Positions 31,198-43,043 of a stretch of 64,000 nt of DNA are shown in pieces. The translations under genes were made by a program, and so were the position numbers. Below the pieces are notes generated by a model that did not search any database, was not told where the DNA came from, and worked only from the letters and a program-made list of their open reading frames with translations. The first letter of the stretch is position 1; each line of letters begins with the position of its first letter. The stretch comes from Litsea cubeba. Lineage: Eukaryota; Streptophyta; Magnoliopsida; Laurales; Lauraceae. The stretch covers positions 72,860,284-72,924,283 of the forward strand of contig CM022944.1 of NCBI GenBank assembly GCA_012931725.1, read 5' to 3'.

Positions 31198-32533
31198 CGC
31201 GGAAAACTATGGCTGCTAACTCCAAATCGTGCGTTGCATACTTCTTTTCATGTTCCTTCAATTGCCTCGAGCCATATGCAATCACATTTCCATTTTGCAT
31301 CAACACACAACCGAGTCCAACTCCTGAAGCATCCGTATAGATGACGAAACCACCACTCCCCGAAGGTAAAGTGAGAACAGGCGCCGAAGTTAACCTCTTC
31401 TTCAACTCTTCAAAACTAGCCTCACATTTCTCTGACCATACAAACGGCACATTCTTCCGGGTTAACTTAGTCAACGGTGCTGCAATAGACGAAAAGCCTT
31501 GAACAAATCTCCTATAATAACCTGCCAAACCCAGAAAACTCCTAATCTCTGTCACATTTTTCGGTCTCTCCCAATCGATAACTGCTTCAATCTTTGATGG
31601 GTCAACTGCTAGCCCTTCTTCAGAAATAATGTGACCCAGAAAAGAGACTTGCTCTAGCCAAAACTCACACTTCCCAAGCTTCGCATACAACTGGTTATCT
31701 CTTAACAACTGCAAAGAAGTCCTTAAATGCTGCTCATGATCTTCTCTCGACTTGGAATACACTAGAATATCATCAATGAAAACAACGGTGAACTGATCAA
31801 GGTGGGGTGCAAAAATCTTGTTCATGAGAGCCATAAATACCGCTGGTGCATTCGTCAGTCCAAAGGGCATCACCAAAAACTCATAGTGCCCATATCTAGT
31901 TCGAAAAGCTGTCTTCGGGATGTCTGATTCTCTAACCCTCAACTGATGATATCCGGACCTCAAATCTATCTTCGAGAAAAACTTCGCACCTTGCAACTGA
32001 TCAAACAATTCGTCTATCCTAGGCAAAGGGTACTTGTTCTTGATGGTCACCTGATTCAACTTCCTATAGTCTATACACATCCTCAAACTTCCATCTTTCT
32101 TCTTGACAAAAAGCACTGGAGCTCCCCATGGGGAAACACTTGGCCTAACAAAGCCCTTATCTAGCAACTCTTGCAATTGCAACTTCAATTCACCTAACTC
32201 CGCTGGAGCCATCCTATAAGGAGCAATGGAGATTGGAGCCGTTCCTGGCACCAACTCTATTGTAAACTCAACTTCCCTGACAGGTGGTAACCCTGGAATC
32301 TCTTCTGGAAAAACATCGGGAAATTCACACACTATCGGGATATTCTCCACCCCTAGGGACTGTTCGTCCTTGGAAACGAAAGCAATAAATCCCTCACAAC
32401 CTGACCTCAACAACTTAGCTGTAGAAAGAGCTGAAATAAACCTAACTGGGGAAATCCTTTTCTCTCCTTGAAACTTCACTCCGGAGGACGACCCATCCAA
32501 CCTAAACACAATGGTCTTACTATAACAATCCAT
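31157..32533 (-). CDS. pol: Gypsy reverse transcriptase and RNase H
   Basis: Second frame of the polyprotein. It holds reverse transcriptase motifs YRKLNQVTIKNKYPLPRID and FIDDILVYSK, the thumb region (LGHIISEEGLAVDPSKIEA) and the RNase H start (IYTDASGVGLGCVLM). The frame ends prematurely after HDLELAAIVFRVEDVE because of the 1-base insertion near 31201. It is entered from the gag-protease frame through another 1-base insertion near 32547. The enzyme would copy element RNA into DNA in virus-like particles. Confidence 0.93.
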   Translation of the reverse strand: MDCYSKTIVFRLDGSSSGVKFQGEKRISPVRFISALSTAKLLRSGCEGFIAFVSKDEQSLGVENIPIVCEFPDVFPEEIPGLPPVREVEFTIELVPGTAPISIAPYRMAPAELGELKLQLQELLDKGFVRPSVSPWGAPVLFVKKKDGSLRMCIDYRKLNQVTIKNKYPLPRIDELFDQLQGAKFFSKIDLRSGYHQLRVRESDIPKTAFRTRYGHYEFLVMPFGLTNAPAVFMALMNKIFAPHLDQFTVVFIDDILVYSKSREDHEQHLRTSLQLLRDNQLYAKLGKCEFWLEQVSFLGHIISEEGLAVDPSKIEAVIDWERPKNVTEIRSFLGLAGYYRRFVQGFSSIAAPLTKLTRKNVPFVWSEKCEASFEELKKRLTSAPVLTLPSGSGGFVIYTDASGVGLGCVLMQNGNVIAYGSRQLKEHEKKYATHDLELAAIVFRVEDVETLLVRRKV

Positions 32534-34103
32534 GGAGGCATGATGACCCCGCTAGCCAATCCATGCCTAGAATGACATCAAAGTCATGCATCACTAAAGT
32601 AATAAGGTCTGCAGGGAAAATGACTTCTCCTATCTTCACTGAACAACCGGGATAAAAAGTACTACACACCACTTGCTTCCCTACCGGAGTAGTAACAGTC
32701 AAGACAAACTCTAACTCTCTAACAGGAACACTAATCTTCTTAGCAAACACAAGGGATAAGAAAGAATGGGTAGATCCCGGGTCAAACAACACTTTAGCTT
32801 CAACATCACAAATTAGAAGTTTACCTTCCACAACATCACCCACCGCTTCTGCATCCACTTGATTGATATGGTTGAGACGGCCTTGCTGACGCGGTCTGTT
32901 CTGATTCTGATTCGGTCTCGCAAGCTGCATATTCCTATTCTGTTGCTGTGGACGAGCATTCTGGTTCTGAGGCTGTTGACGGGGCTGCTGGTTCTGCTGC
33001 TGCCTCGGAGGATTCTGAACTACTTGTTGATTCTGCTGAGGGGCTTGCCTAGGCGGCTGCTGAGGTGCCCTATTGCCCTGGTTCCTATTGTTTGGGCAAT
33101 CCTTCACTTGGTGGTCTGCGCTACCACACTTGAAACACGCCCCTGAAAGGCGATAACACTGCTGCGAAGAATGATTCTTGCCACAATGCTCACACCCACC
33201 TTGAGTTGGAGCATTCTGAGGTTTCTTTTGCTTCTTTCCTTGGTAAGACTTCTGCCCACTCTGAAACTGCTGCCTCTTCCTCTGGTTGTCCTTGATAATC
33301 TGATTATTTATATCTTCAAACCTGTAGGCCCTCTTGATAGCCTCTTGAAAGGTGGTCGGTGGTACCACACCCAATGCATCTCTCAAAATAATGGGGTTGA
33401 GCCCATCCATAAACTTAGTAATCTTTTTCTCCTCGGTGTCCACCAACTCTGGAGCATAGCGAGATAACTTCTCAAACTTCGTAAGATATTCTAGGACAGT
33501 CATATCTTCTTGCTTAAGCAACTGGAACTCTGCTGCCTTCTGCTTCTTGATATGTGCTGGGACGTATTTCTCACTAAACTGCTGGTTGAAAGTGGCCCAA
33601 GCAATCCCATCTGCAATGTTCTGATAGCCTTCCTTGACAGTCTTCCACCAAATGTCTGCCAACCCAGTGAACATAGACGCTGCCAAGAGAACTCGCTGTC
33701 TGCCAGTACATACAAAGATGTCGAAGATATTCTCGGTATGAGCCAACCAGTCATCCGCTGCCAAAGGTTCCTCCTGACCCGTAAACTCTTTAGGACCCCT
33801 TTTTCTAAACTTCTCAAACAGGATATTAGGGTCTCTGTCCCTATGCTGCACTGGTTCCACATTAGCTACTGGTTCTGGCCTTCTACCCAACACTTCAAGC
33901 AGTTGCCTCTGCACTTGAGTCAATTCCTCATCCTTTTTGGCCATTTGTTCTTGAAATCGAGCTTGATTATCATTGGCTCGCTGCTGCTGTTCAACTAACA
34001 TTTGCATGAGTTGTTGGAACTGACCCGTTACCGGGTTTTCAATCTCGCTGTCATGATTGCTACCTGTTGCATTCGCATTTGCCGGAGGTCGACGTGGAGG
34101 CAT
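32520..34103 (-). CDS. gag: Gypsy gag and aspartic protease
   Basis: I chose the ATG at 34103 (MPPRRPPANATG). Gag carries the retrotransposon capsid region (DDWLAHTENIFDIF, AEFQLLKQEDMTVLEYLTKF), a CCHC knuckle (CFKCGSADHQVKDCP) and a Gln/Pro/Asn-rich stretch. The protease follows with LFDPGSTHSFLS, a DPG active-site variant often seen in plant Gypsy elements, and ends VILGMDWLA. There a CCCC run (32547-32550, plus strand) seems to have one base too many. Removing it restores a continuous reading into HHASMDCYSKTIVF. Confidence 0.92.
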   Translation of the reverse strand: MPPRRPPANANATGSNHDSEIENPVTGQFQQLMQMLVEQQQRANDNQARFQEQMAKKDEELTQVQRQLLEVLGRRPEPVANVEPVQHRDRDPNILFEKFRKRGPKEFTGQEEPLAADDWLAHTENIFDIFVCTGRQRVLLAASMFTGLADIWWKTVKEGYQNIADGIAWATFNQQFSEKYVPAHIKKQKAAEFQLLKQEDMTVLEYLTKFEKLSRYAPELVDTEEKKITKFMDGLNPIILRDALGVVPPTTFQEAIKRAYRFEDINNQIIKDNQRKRQQFQSGQKSYQGKKQKKPQNAPTQGGCEHCGKNHSSQQCYRLSGACFKCGSADHQVKDCPNNRNQGNRAPQQPPRQAPQQNQQVVQNPPRQQQNQQPRQQPQNQNARPQQQNRNMQLARPNQNQNRPRQQGRLNHINQVDAEAVGDVVEGKLLICDVEAKVLFDPGSTHSFLSLVFAKKISVPVRELEFVLTVTTPVGKQVVCSTFYPGCSVKIGEVIFPADLITLVMHDFDVILGMDWLAGSSCLHGLL

Positions 34104-34250
34104 ATTGCTGCAAAACAACTTGTTAGTACAATAAGATATAATAATCAAGCGTTCCCAATCCCAAATCGATGCTAACTAACGGTAATGCTAACGAATCCTT
34201 GCCACGTCCTTATGTTTCTAATCCAATTTTAATTGCCTCAAATATTTCTC

Positions 34251-34262
34251 GCTCTGATACCA
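34251..34262 (-). promoter_or_regulatory. tRNA-Met primer-binding site (Gypsy)
   Basis: Minus-strand TGGTATCAGAGC lies four bases inside the 5' LTR end, marking first-strand priming by initiator tRNA-Met. Confidence 0.93.
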
Positions 34263-34266
34263 AGCC

Positions 34267-36671
34267 TGTCACGCCCCCGGACCGAGGTCCCGCTAAACGA
34301 GGCCTTAATCCGGGGACGCGGCGAGGCGGGCCGGAAAATTCCGCCCGCACCCGCTAGTTTCCCACAGGTTTCCGCGGTAAGGATTCACGGAATCCGATCA
34401 AATAGTGATGTATAAGGATCACTTTCATACAATGAATTACGCGGAAGCTTTGTAGCAAACATAAAAGTCTCACAAACATGTATAAATTGAGAACGCACGA
34501 GACTAGCATCAAAAGAGAAACATTTACTGTGGGCCAAAGTTAGTTAGAGTTGATACAAAAGTAAAGTTAAGCATTAATTACAAACTTTTCCCCCAAAAGA
34601 ATATAAGCCAACAATGGCCATAACCAAAAACCCAAAATGTATATCATCAAATCCCCAAAATGTGATCGCAGCTCCAAGACAACCCGACGTCTAATTGACA
34701 TCATCGGGCTGCCACTCGCCCTCCGCTGGAACTATGGGTTCCGCCTCGAAGTGCGCCTCAACCGCGAGGGGCTCGACATCTGACACCAAACAAAAGAGAG
34801 TCTAGGGCTGGAATGAGCTTGGACATAGGCCCGAAGTGGGCTTGAAATTATATAGAATGTGCCCTTAAAAGTATAGGTTAAATCCTTTCTTAATCAAGCC
34901 CACAACTGCCCTTTTCCAACACTCAAACAGTCCACTAATCAGGCCCGATTCAGTCCTTAAAACAGCCCAGGATTCAGGCCATAAGACAGTCCAATGCCAG
35001 GTCTTGAAATAGCCCATCAATAGGTCTCAAACTGGTCCAAGAACAGGCCTTAAAACAGGCCCAATGGAGCCCTGAGAACAGGCCCAAAAATCTGTCTGAA
35101 AACAGTCCAAACCCGAGCCCAGACTGGGCTGGGCTCGCTCGAGCGGACCCAGGTCCGCTCGAGCGGACCCAGGCAGTAGCTGGGTCGCTCGAGCGAGCCA
35201 GTGGGTCGCTCGAGCGGACCCAGACAGAACCTGGTCCGCTCGAGCGACCCACTGGGTCGCTCGAGCGGACTGGGCCTGCCCAGTCCAGCCCGAGAGTGCA
35301 GAATCTCCATTTTTCTCTTGTTTTTCTCCTTCTTTCTTGCTCATTTCAATTCCCTTCCATTCCCTTCTTCCATACACACTCCTACAACTTATTGGGCCTC
35401 TTCTCAACCTCCACAAATCCTCAAACCATCATCCATAATCATATGATTAACATAAACTTCACACTTTTTAAAGAAATCAACTTCTTTTCCATTTCTTTGA
35501 GAACCCATTTGAACAAATGAGATAAACTTTCAAGAAACCAAAGTGAGAATAAATTTCCAATGCAAAGAAGAGCATAACACACATTAAGATAGCTATTAAG
35601 GTGGACCATTAAATCAAAGCAAACCATGACTAAAGAAGATTAACATAAAAAGAAAGAAATCAAGAAATAGAATCAAATGAGGAAGAACATCATATTAATG
35701 TTGGAAAGTACTTGCCTTAAGCCAAGATGAACTCAAAATCACTCCTAAAACCACTCCTTAGAGCTTCAAGCTCCAAATCTACAAAAGCCCCAAAATTTCC
35801 CAAGAAACCCTAAAACATCAACATTTGTAAATCCTTGAAGAAAACCTTAGCAAATAGGATTAAAATGCTCCAATTGGAGAGGAAAGCAAAGATCCAGAGT
35901 TTGGGAAACTATTGCTCACCTTGAGGAACCCTAACAAAGAAGAAAAGCTTGAATGGAGGGCTTCTCCTAGCTCAAACTCCTCAAGAAAGGCATCCCTAGG
36001 AAGCTTGAAGAGGGAGGAAGAGAATGAGGAGATCAATCCTCCAAGCAAACCTCACCAAGAGAGAGTTCCAGATGAGAGAGAGTGAGAAGGGAGAAGAGGA
36101 AAGGAACCCTAGCCAAAGACTTGCTGGAATCGAATGAAGAGGAAGAGAGAAAAGCTCTCTTCTTAAGAGACAAGCCAATGTGGGCCCCGAACTTCACAAG
36201 CCTAGAAACGGTACTTGCGGGCCCCGAACGAAAACGACGAAGAAGACAAAAATGATCGGCGAAATTTCTACTTTCCAAAAAGTATATTTTTGGCAAATTC
36301 TGGAATTTTCGAAATTTGGGTACAGGTTTTGTGTGAAATGTCTGTTTTGCCCTTTTTCTCGAAAAACGCGATTTCTGATCACAAAAATCAAGTTGGCCAA
36401 AACATGAAAGTTGACGATCTAGATGAAATACATCAAAATACACATAAATGAGGATTTTATAAGTATCAAGAACGAACTCAACAATTTCACACAAAATCCA
36501 CGGGCGCCCGGCCCGTGTCACACTTAAGTTAAAGGCTAATCAAAGCTCTTAAAGCTAATCAAACAACCTAATCTAGCTTAATAAAATAAGCTAATCGTCC
36601 CCTAACCCCAATTATCCACTAATCACGGTTAAAACATGATTAAATATTCAAACCTGGGTCGGGGTCTGACA
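34267..36671 (-). repeat. 5' LTR of Tekay-like Gypsy element
   Basis: This 2405-bp copy is almost identical to 26997-29404, including the CTCGAG array at 35136-35267. The differences noticed are A/G near 34529, C/A near 36386, and 1-base length changes near 35530, 35574 and 36366. Confidence 0.95.
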
Positions 36672-39600
36672 ACCCCTTAATACGCTGTATCCACCACTGG
36701 ATTTTATTTCGTAGACATATGATGGATGAGAGATCAATCCCATATATCATGTAGAGATGGGATACGAAATTATTCCTTTTTATGCTACTTGGTAAGTTGA
36801 GATTAAGTTTTTGTGTAAATCGACTATATGAGTCCTTGCTGTAATGAGTTCATATCGAAAAGTTGAGATTTAAATCTGATAAGGTAACGATATCTTTATA
36901 AGGTAAATTTGTTTCTTAACTTTATTTTGCTTTACAACTAGAACATAAGTAATAATTTAGTGTGCCGATGCACAAACATGTATCAAGATATGATGACATC
37001 TCTTTAATATCACCCTTTCAATATATCGTCATAACGATATCGTTATGATGATCAAATGAATTTTCATACTTTTCGCATATCCAACAATGAATTGGCAATA
37101 TATTTATAACGACATCCAAACAATATGTCTACTCGTAAGCTTGTAATTGACATTCGCAATACGAAATATAATCAACGAGGTACTGCCGGTAATAGTGTCA
37201 TGCATAATTAATCTCATGAAGCCAAGTGTAAGTTACTCCATATCTCCTCGATATCATTACTACATGAAAAAGCAAGGTTTTTATCTTAATCGATTACAAA
37301 ACCTACATATTATTTGAAAAAATGATAAGAAATTTAAATCAAATCCTTGTGCCAGACAGTCAATACACATTTCACTAGAAAGTCTTGGATGTCTATAAAA
37401 CTTTCGTACTCGTCCACATGATTCGGAAAGAATTGAGCTTTATAAGAATAGAGGTCTTATAAATATTGTACGATGCGTCTTTTAATTATGATACATGATT
37501 AAGGCTTATATATGACTTAACAATATACTGTATGAGAATAATCTATCGATTTAGTTTGACATGATCAACAATGAATAATAAATAGACGTAATACAAGTTT
37601 TGACCTTTACAAGTTATAAACAATACTATAATGAATCCAGCCTCTCCCAATTTTATCTTTAGGAGCGACAAATGTAGAAGAATTACTAATAATAGGTTTG
37701 GACAAGATAGAAGTATCACCTATAAAGGCATGATGTGTAAACTAATGGACCAATGTCAAGACCCACAAAACAATATTATAGACCATGAAAAGCATAATTC
37801 ATCAATGCGGTGTTTGGTATGCAAATGAAAAAATAATTTATCAGTGATACAATGAGTCTTTTTTGTTGCTTTATAAATCTCGAAATAAAGTATACACTTT
37901 TTTAGATTTTGTCACAAAAAATTTATGTCAGAACTATACATGATGATAACGATATCGTTATCAAGTAGTGAAGCAACATTCAAAATTCTCGTTCGTATGG
38001 GTCGGAATTGAAGTTCGTATAGAGTTAGACGTGCATTGTTACCTCACTACGTTGTTTTATCACATTTCCTTATGTTTCGTATTGTCGTTTTACTATGGTG
38101 GGCACGGGATGTGAAAACGATGATCATGCAGAGAGAAAACCCAAATATTTTTATTTTCTATCAAACAACTTGACTTCTAATATTAAGTTGTAGTGTGAAT
38201 CATGAATTAATAACCATTTCCATTTTTTTCTATATACAATTCTTATGCTTTGGTTCACTTTTCCGCAATTTAGTCATGACACAGGGTCAAGTTGCGTTTT
38301 ACTCTGAGGTGGATCTCACATAACATATTAAAGAACAATAAGAAAGATGGTGTTTGTAAATCTTATAATTTAAAAGTGCATTGGAGTATACTATGGTGGA
38401 TTGAAAACCGAAGGAAATAAGTCCAAAAAAAATATAGACCAATACTATCATCACTAACAGACTAATACTATCATCACTAACATGGTCATTTTGATATTGT
38501 ATAACATTGCTTACCGAGTACTGACGCACCATAGAGGTGTCAAAACAACAAAAAAAATTAATGGTGACTTTATATTGAGATGGATAATCAATAAGGAAGA
38601 CTCACTACTTCAATCAAAATGTAGTTTTACGAATATTAAAATAACGATATCGTTACCACTATTTATACGTTTTTTTATGAACTTTTTTTTTCTACATTCA
38701 TAAAATGACAGAATTTACAATGGGGTGCATAAAAACTCGACATAAATGAATGGGCTAAATCCCTAGATTGTCCAAAGGGCCTACGATCTAATCCGGCATA
38801 GCTTCGATGTAAACCTTACATTAAACCCTTCTTTAATTGAGCTCGTTCTGACAAGGTAATGCAACAATTCACTATGATGAACATGTAGAAATCTCACTTT
38901 ACTACTCTCTCAACTGCTACTCTCTCATCTAATACGGAGATCAAAGTCGATATTATTTACCCCCGAATAGAACATTGATGTTGAAGGTGTAGGTGAATCT
39001 TATCTTTTAACTCCCTTATTCTATGCCCTTAACAAGATACATTGCAGAGAACTCTCATGATTTAAAAAACGAACAAACGAAGAGAAAAAATAGTCTAATA
39101 ATATCATCAATAACATATAAGTGAGAACATGTACACACTATTTAAACAAATCCACGCCCATTAAGGAGGTGTAGTAGTAGGGACTTGAATTTGCATGTAA
39201 GACTAAACATTATACAAGTATTAAAAGATGACGTAAGAATTATGTTCAATTAAACCCACGCGCACAACAAATATATGTAGATGTAAAACTTTTTAAGATA
39301 AAAAGTAAAAACCACACATAAGAGTATCACCTAGCATTCCTTTATGCAGCCCATTTTTCCATATAGACTTTATCAAAATGGAATAGATCAATTAATTAAA
39401 AGATGCTCTAGATTTGAAAAATATTTAAAGACAGGACAAAGACAATATGGAAACTTGTAAAATCCATGATCTTTGTTGCTATATGAGCATCCACAACATC
39501 TACTTGAATTAAAAACCGTATGTGTAGGAAATCAATTTCGTATAATGTTAGGCCTGTGATTTTTCCTTGGTTACATGCAATGCAATGAACTATCTTGAAT

Positions 39601-41040
39601 TAACAACCAATCTAATGAAAATAAAAAAAAAAACAATACGCTATTACTTTTATCAATAACATATCATTGAGATATTGTATCATTTTGTTCGAACAATTCA
39701 ACTCCCATCAAAGAGGTTTGCTAGCAGGGAGTTGAATTTGTATTTGAGAAAAAAAAAACAAGAAAAAAAAAGAAAAAAGAAACAAAACAAAAAGGCTAGT
39801 AGACATAACCCAAGTAGTAAAACCTCACATAAGAATCATGCTGTACACAACCGGTGACACAACCGCTGTAAACAACAATTATATCTAGATGGGCCAAACT
39901 GACAAGAAAATATATATATATATATAAATAAAAGACATGAGAATAAAAGAATAAAAATTTATAGACATGCACAGCCTATTTTCATGACAATTCCACAATA
40001 ATCGTATCAAAGGAAAATGAATATAAGAAAAAAAATTCACATAAGAATATTCTTACCATCACGCTCAAAGAAACCAATGTATATGAACTAAACAAATCCA
40101 CATTACATACATAATAATAGTAACAGGCCAGACTCCGCCTAGTATTGTACAAACCCTGCACACAACAAAGGTAACCTTTGTTTCCAACCAAATTTTCAAA
40201 CTAGAACACTCACACAACCTGCACTAAAATCAAGCTAGATCCCTGGTTCTTTCAATTTACACAGATAAATCAATACCACCACATGAGGTAAGGGTACAAA
40301 CACAATATATATAGATGGATGTCATAACATGACTTATGATTTGTTGGAGACAACTCCTGCATAACCCCCTGCACCTAAACATAACGAAATATCCAAAATA
40401 CTCATCAAATAATCTCTCAGAAAAAAGATGAGAAATTTATACACAACCATAAACCTTGTAATTTGAATCCCAAGAAAGTCCAATTCCACCATTATCTGAA
40501 CCTCACATTCATCATCTCTATACTCCATCTTATATCATTCATCCCTGTCACCGAAATTTTTTTTTCTAATTAAAGCGCTCACGCACTCGTCCTAATCGCA
40601 CATAATCTACGCTAGAATCAAGCTTGAACCCTGGCTGTTTCCGCGGGGGATAAAACAATACCACCACATGAGTAAAGATGGTGACAATAAATCTTCGCCC
40701 TTTTAAAAATGGTTTTCTCCATCCAAGTGAAACATGGTGGAGATATAGCATTAGAGGATAGTATTGAATCTACATAGTGGTATTCTCTATATGAAGTAGA
40801 GGAGATTCCAGTAGTAGTCATCTTCACCTCAGCCAAGTTGGCTTTTAGAGATATTTCAAACATTCCAAATATCATAGTAAAATTCAAACACAACAGACGT
40901 GCCTCCCTTTCCAATTTCATTGTATGAAATTGATGGAACACCTTTAAGCAACAAAATACTACAGCCAGGGTTGAGATTGATGTACTAATATTGGAGTTTG
41001 GTATAGGAATGAGGTACTAAATTAACATATTAACACAGAG

Positions 41041-41118
41041 ATTGGGTTTTTTTCTTTCTACTTCCAGACAACTACGGCTATTGGGTTTTTTTCTTTCTAC
41101 TTCCAGACAACTATGGTT
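41041..41118. repeat. 39-bp tandem duplication
   Basis: Two adjacent copies begin ATTGGGTTTTTTTCTTTC and differ at one or two bases. Confidence 0.85.
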
Positions 41119-41330
41119 ATTTATCTGCAAATATCCCAAACCAAATCCCCTCTGCCTGCCGAACCAAACAATTCCAGCAGTCATTATAGATAATGAAGTT
41201 GTATAGATAATGAAGCTGAAAACAAAACCAAAAAAGAAATAGAGAGAAGGTACCAGATATAAGAGCCAAACAAATCAACTTGGGTAATTGAAGTTTTTGT
41301 TGAAATCACAAATGGGGGATGGTGTTTACC

Positions 41331-41640
41331 TCAGTCAGAAATCCACCAGAGGATCCGGTCGCAAGATCTTTGAAACCAGGGAGAGGGTATGAAGCGCAGT
41401 AGCGGAGACGCAGGGAGAGGGGATGAAGCGCAGTTGCGGAGACGCAGGGAGAGGGGAAAGAGAACAGGGAGAGGAGAGGGATAGGGACGGCAGGTACCGA
41501 GACGCAGGGAGAGGGGAAGAGATAGCAAGGGAGCAGGGAGGGAGAGGGAATGAGCACAGGATCGATCGAAATGCGCGGGAAAGGAGAAAGATGAGAGGAG
41601 ATAGGGCTGTGAATATGACGATGTCGTCCGAAATAAGGGA
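41331..41640 (-). other. Purine-rich tract, possible minus-strand first exon
   Basis: Two and a half copies of a ~33-bp unit (GAAGCGCAGT, GCGGAGACGCAGGGAGAGG) span about 41388-41520. On the minus strand GACTGAG followed by GTAAACACC near 41331 looks like a splice donor. This resembles a CT-rich 5' untranslated exon of an unseen minus-strand transcript. The encoded peptides are low complexity and not a recognised family. Confidence 0.35.
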
Positions 41641-41768
41641 GGGTAAAAGAGTAAAAATTCGCAGTACGAACACCAATATCGTCATTTGAATGTATTTGAC
41701 ACCAAAACAGTATAATACGAGTATACCAACACTTTTTTGGTAAAATTCCCTAAAATTTATGCACTAAA

Positions 41769-41802
41769 AAAGAGGTGTGAAAGTTCTGTTGCACACCTCT
41801 TT
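41769..41802. other. 11-bp stem hairpin
   Basis: AAAGAGGTGTG and CACACCTCTTT form a perfect stem around a 12-base loop. There is no further context to assign it to a transposon end. Confidence 0.6.
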
Positions 41803-42526
41803 GGTTAAAAGTGCACCGGTACAACTTCCACCTAAGATTGGTCATGGTATCTCAATATTTTTTTTTATTTCTTTCTTGCAACACCTATTGCTCTGAAATT
41901 TTTTATTTGAATCGATTCAATTTTTTTTGTTGACTGTTAAACTCCAAAACCATTAGTTGCATATCGTAAAGTCTTTATAAATTATTTTATATATGAAAAT
42001 TTTGACATATGTAATTGGAACAGTTTGGCGGTGTTTTCAAACAAACAAGTTTTTTTTTTATTTCAGTATTGACATAAGTGGGTAGAAGGGCCCAAATATG
42101 AGTATGATTGAAACTTAGAGCTGTCTTTTCTTTCTCAAATTATGGTACGAATGGATAGATAGACCCTTATAAAACGATTAGGGTCAGCCCATTCATTGCC
42201 TCTCTCCAAAAAAGATCTAAAGAAATAAAATGATGGATGGGATACAAAATATAGAGGATTTTACTGGAAAAAATACTTAATACGCACGTGGGATCCGATC
42301 AAGCACCTTAGATGTTGTTGTACCAATTAGAGCAATTGGTCAGAAAAACTCTTTTTTTTACCAATTTGGCACGTGGTCGGTGCTGACCTTAATTTACACT
42401 GCCTACGGTTGGTGTCAACCATATTGTTATGAAAAGTTATAATTCTGTGAGAAAAAAGTAGAAAACTTGTGTCTGCACCGACCTTATTTTTAACTAGTAA
42501 CGTCGGTACCGACCCTATATGAAATA
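41803..42526. other. AT-rich interval with two GGTCGG palindromes
   Basis: No gene is seen. GGTCGGTGCTGACC (42375-42388, near-palindrome) and GTCGGTACCGAC (42502-42513, perfect) lie left of the solo LTR. They may belong to a short unidentified element. Confidence 0.4.
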
Positions 42527-42531
42527 TATAA

Positions 42532-43038
42532 TGATGAGTCGAGCCCAATCCGGATAGCGGCAATGAGTCAGGTCCGAGTGACCCGGTCCGTTTAGGATCG
42601 TGGGTCAGGCCAGAATAGCTCTGTTGAGATCCGGGTCTTGTTAAACGAAGCCTCGTCAACTCAGGCTCCAAGTCATCGCGACGAAGTCCTCCCCTCACCT
42701 GCATTTACCAAGTCTCACGGAGAAGATCTCACCTGCCTCCCACCTGACTCGTTCCTCGAGGACACGACTGAGGCTCCAAAGAGACGTTGAAATGATCGCA
42801 TCCCCACCTGGTTGGGAAAGGTTATAAATAGAGCCCTCTCATCACTTGAGGGGAGGATGGTTTTTTCCCTACTTTCTCAGATCTGTAACCCTCTACATTA
42901 ATCAAAGATCACCATTTTGGAAGTGGACGTAGGTCACGCTTGACCGAACCACCATAAATCTCTCATCTCTCTTCATTTACTGCATAGCATTAATTATCTG
43001 ACCGGTGGTGTCCGAAGTTACCTTTTTTGGCATCATCA
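42532..43038 (+). mobile_element. Solo LTR (Gypsy-type), 507 bp
   Basis: The sequence starts TGATGAGTCG, ends GGCATCATCA and is flanked by TATAA on both sides (42527-42531 and 43039-43043). Its ends are inverted repeats (TGATGA/TCATCA). It has a TATA box TATAAATA at 42823. Downstream, GTGGACGTAGGTCA ... CCGAACCACCATAAATCTC resembles the conserved U5 region of plant Gypsy LTRs. No internal sequence remains, as expected after recombination between two LTRs. Confidence 0.8.
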
Positions 43039-43043
43039 TATAA

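Larger units (their letters stand above)
26997..36671 (-). mobile_element. Young Tekay-like Gypsy retrotransposon (minus strand)
   Basis: The element is 9675 bp with target duplication ACCCC (26992-26996 and 36672-36676). It has 2.4-kb TG...CA LTRs, a tRNA-Met primer site, a polypurine tract and gag-PR-RT-RH-IN-chromodomain order. By eye the LTRs differ at only two substitutions plus three 1-base indels. The coding region is broken by two single-base insertions, so the protein appears as three overlapping frames. The chromodomain (NRTIQWVKIRWENHGPEEATWE) places it with Tekay/Del chromoviruses, which are believed to target heterochromatin. Confidence 0.95.
36677..41768. other. AT-rich DNA continuing the GATATC-palindrome region
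   Basis: This is the other side of the Gypsy insertion site. TAACGATATCGTTA or a near match occurs at 36885 (degenerate), 37032, 37947 and 38642. The stretch 36840-37050 aligns loosely with 25500-25710 and 26270-26480. From 38700 to 41040 only AT-rich sequence, a TA microsatellite (39910-39925) and A runs are visible. No gene with recognisable products was found. Confidence 0.55.

Noticed and set aside
41769..41840. Helitron 3' end (hairpin followed by a CTAA)
   Set aside because: The hairpin is AT-rich with a 12-base loop, the CTAA is too far away, and no 5' TC end or Rep/helicase sequence was found.
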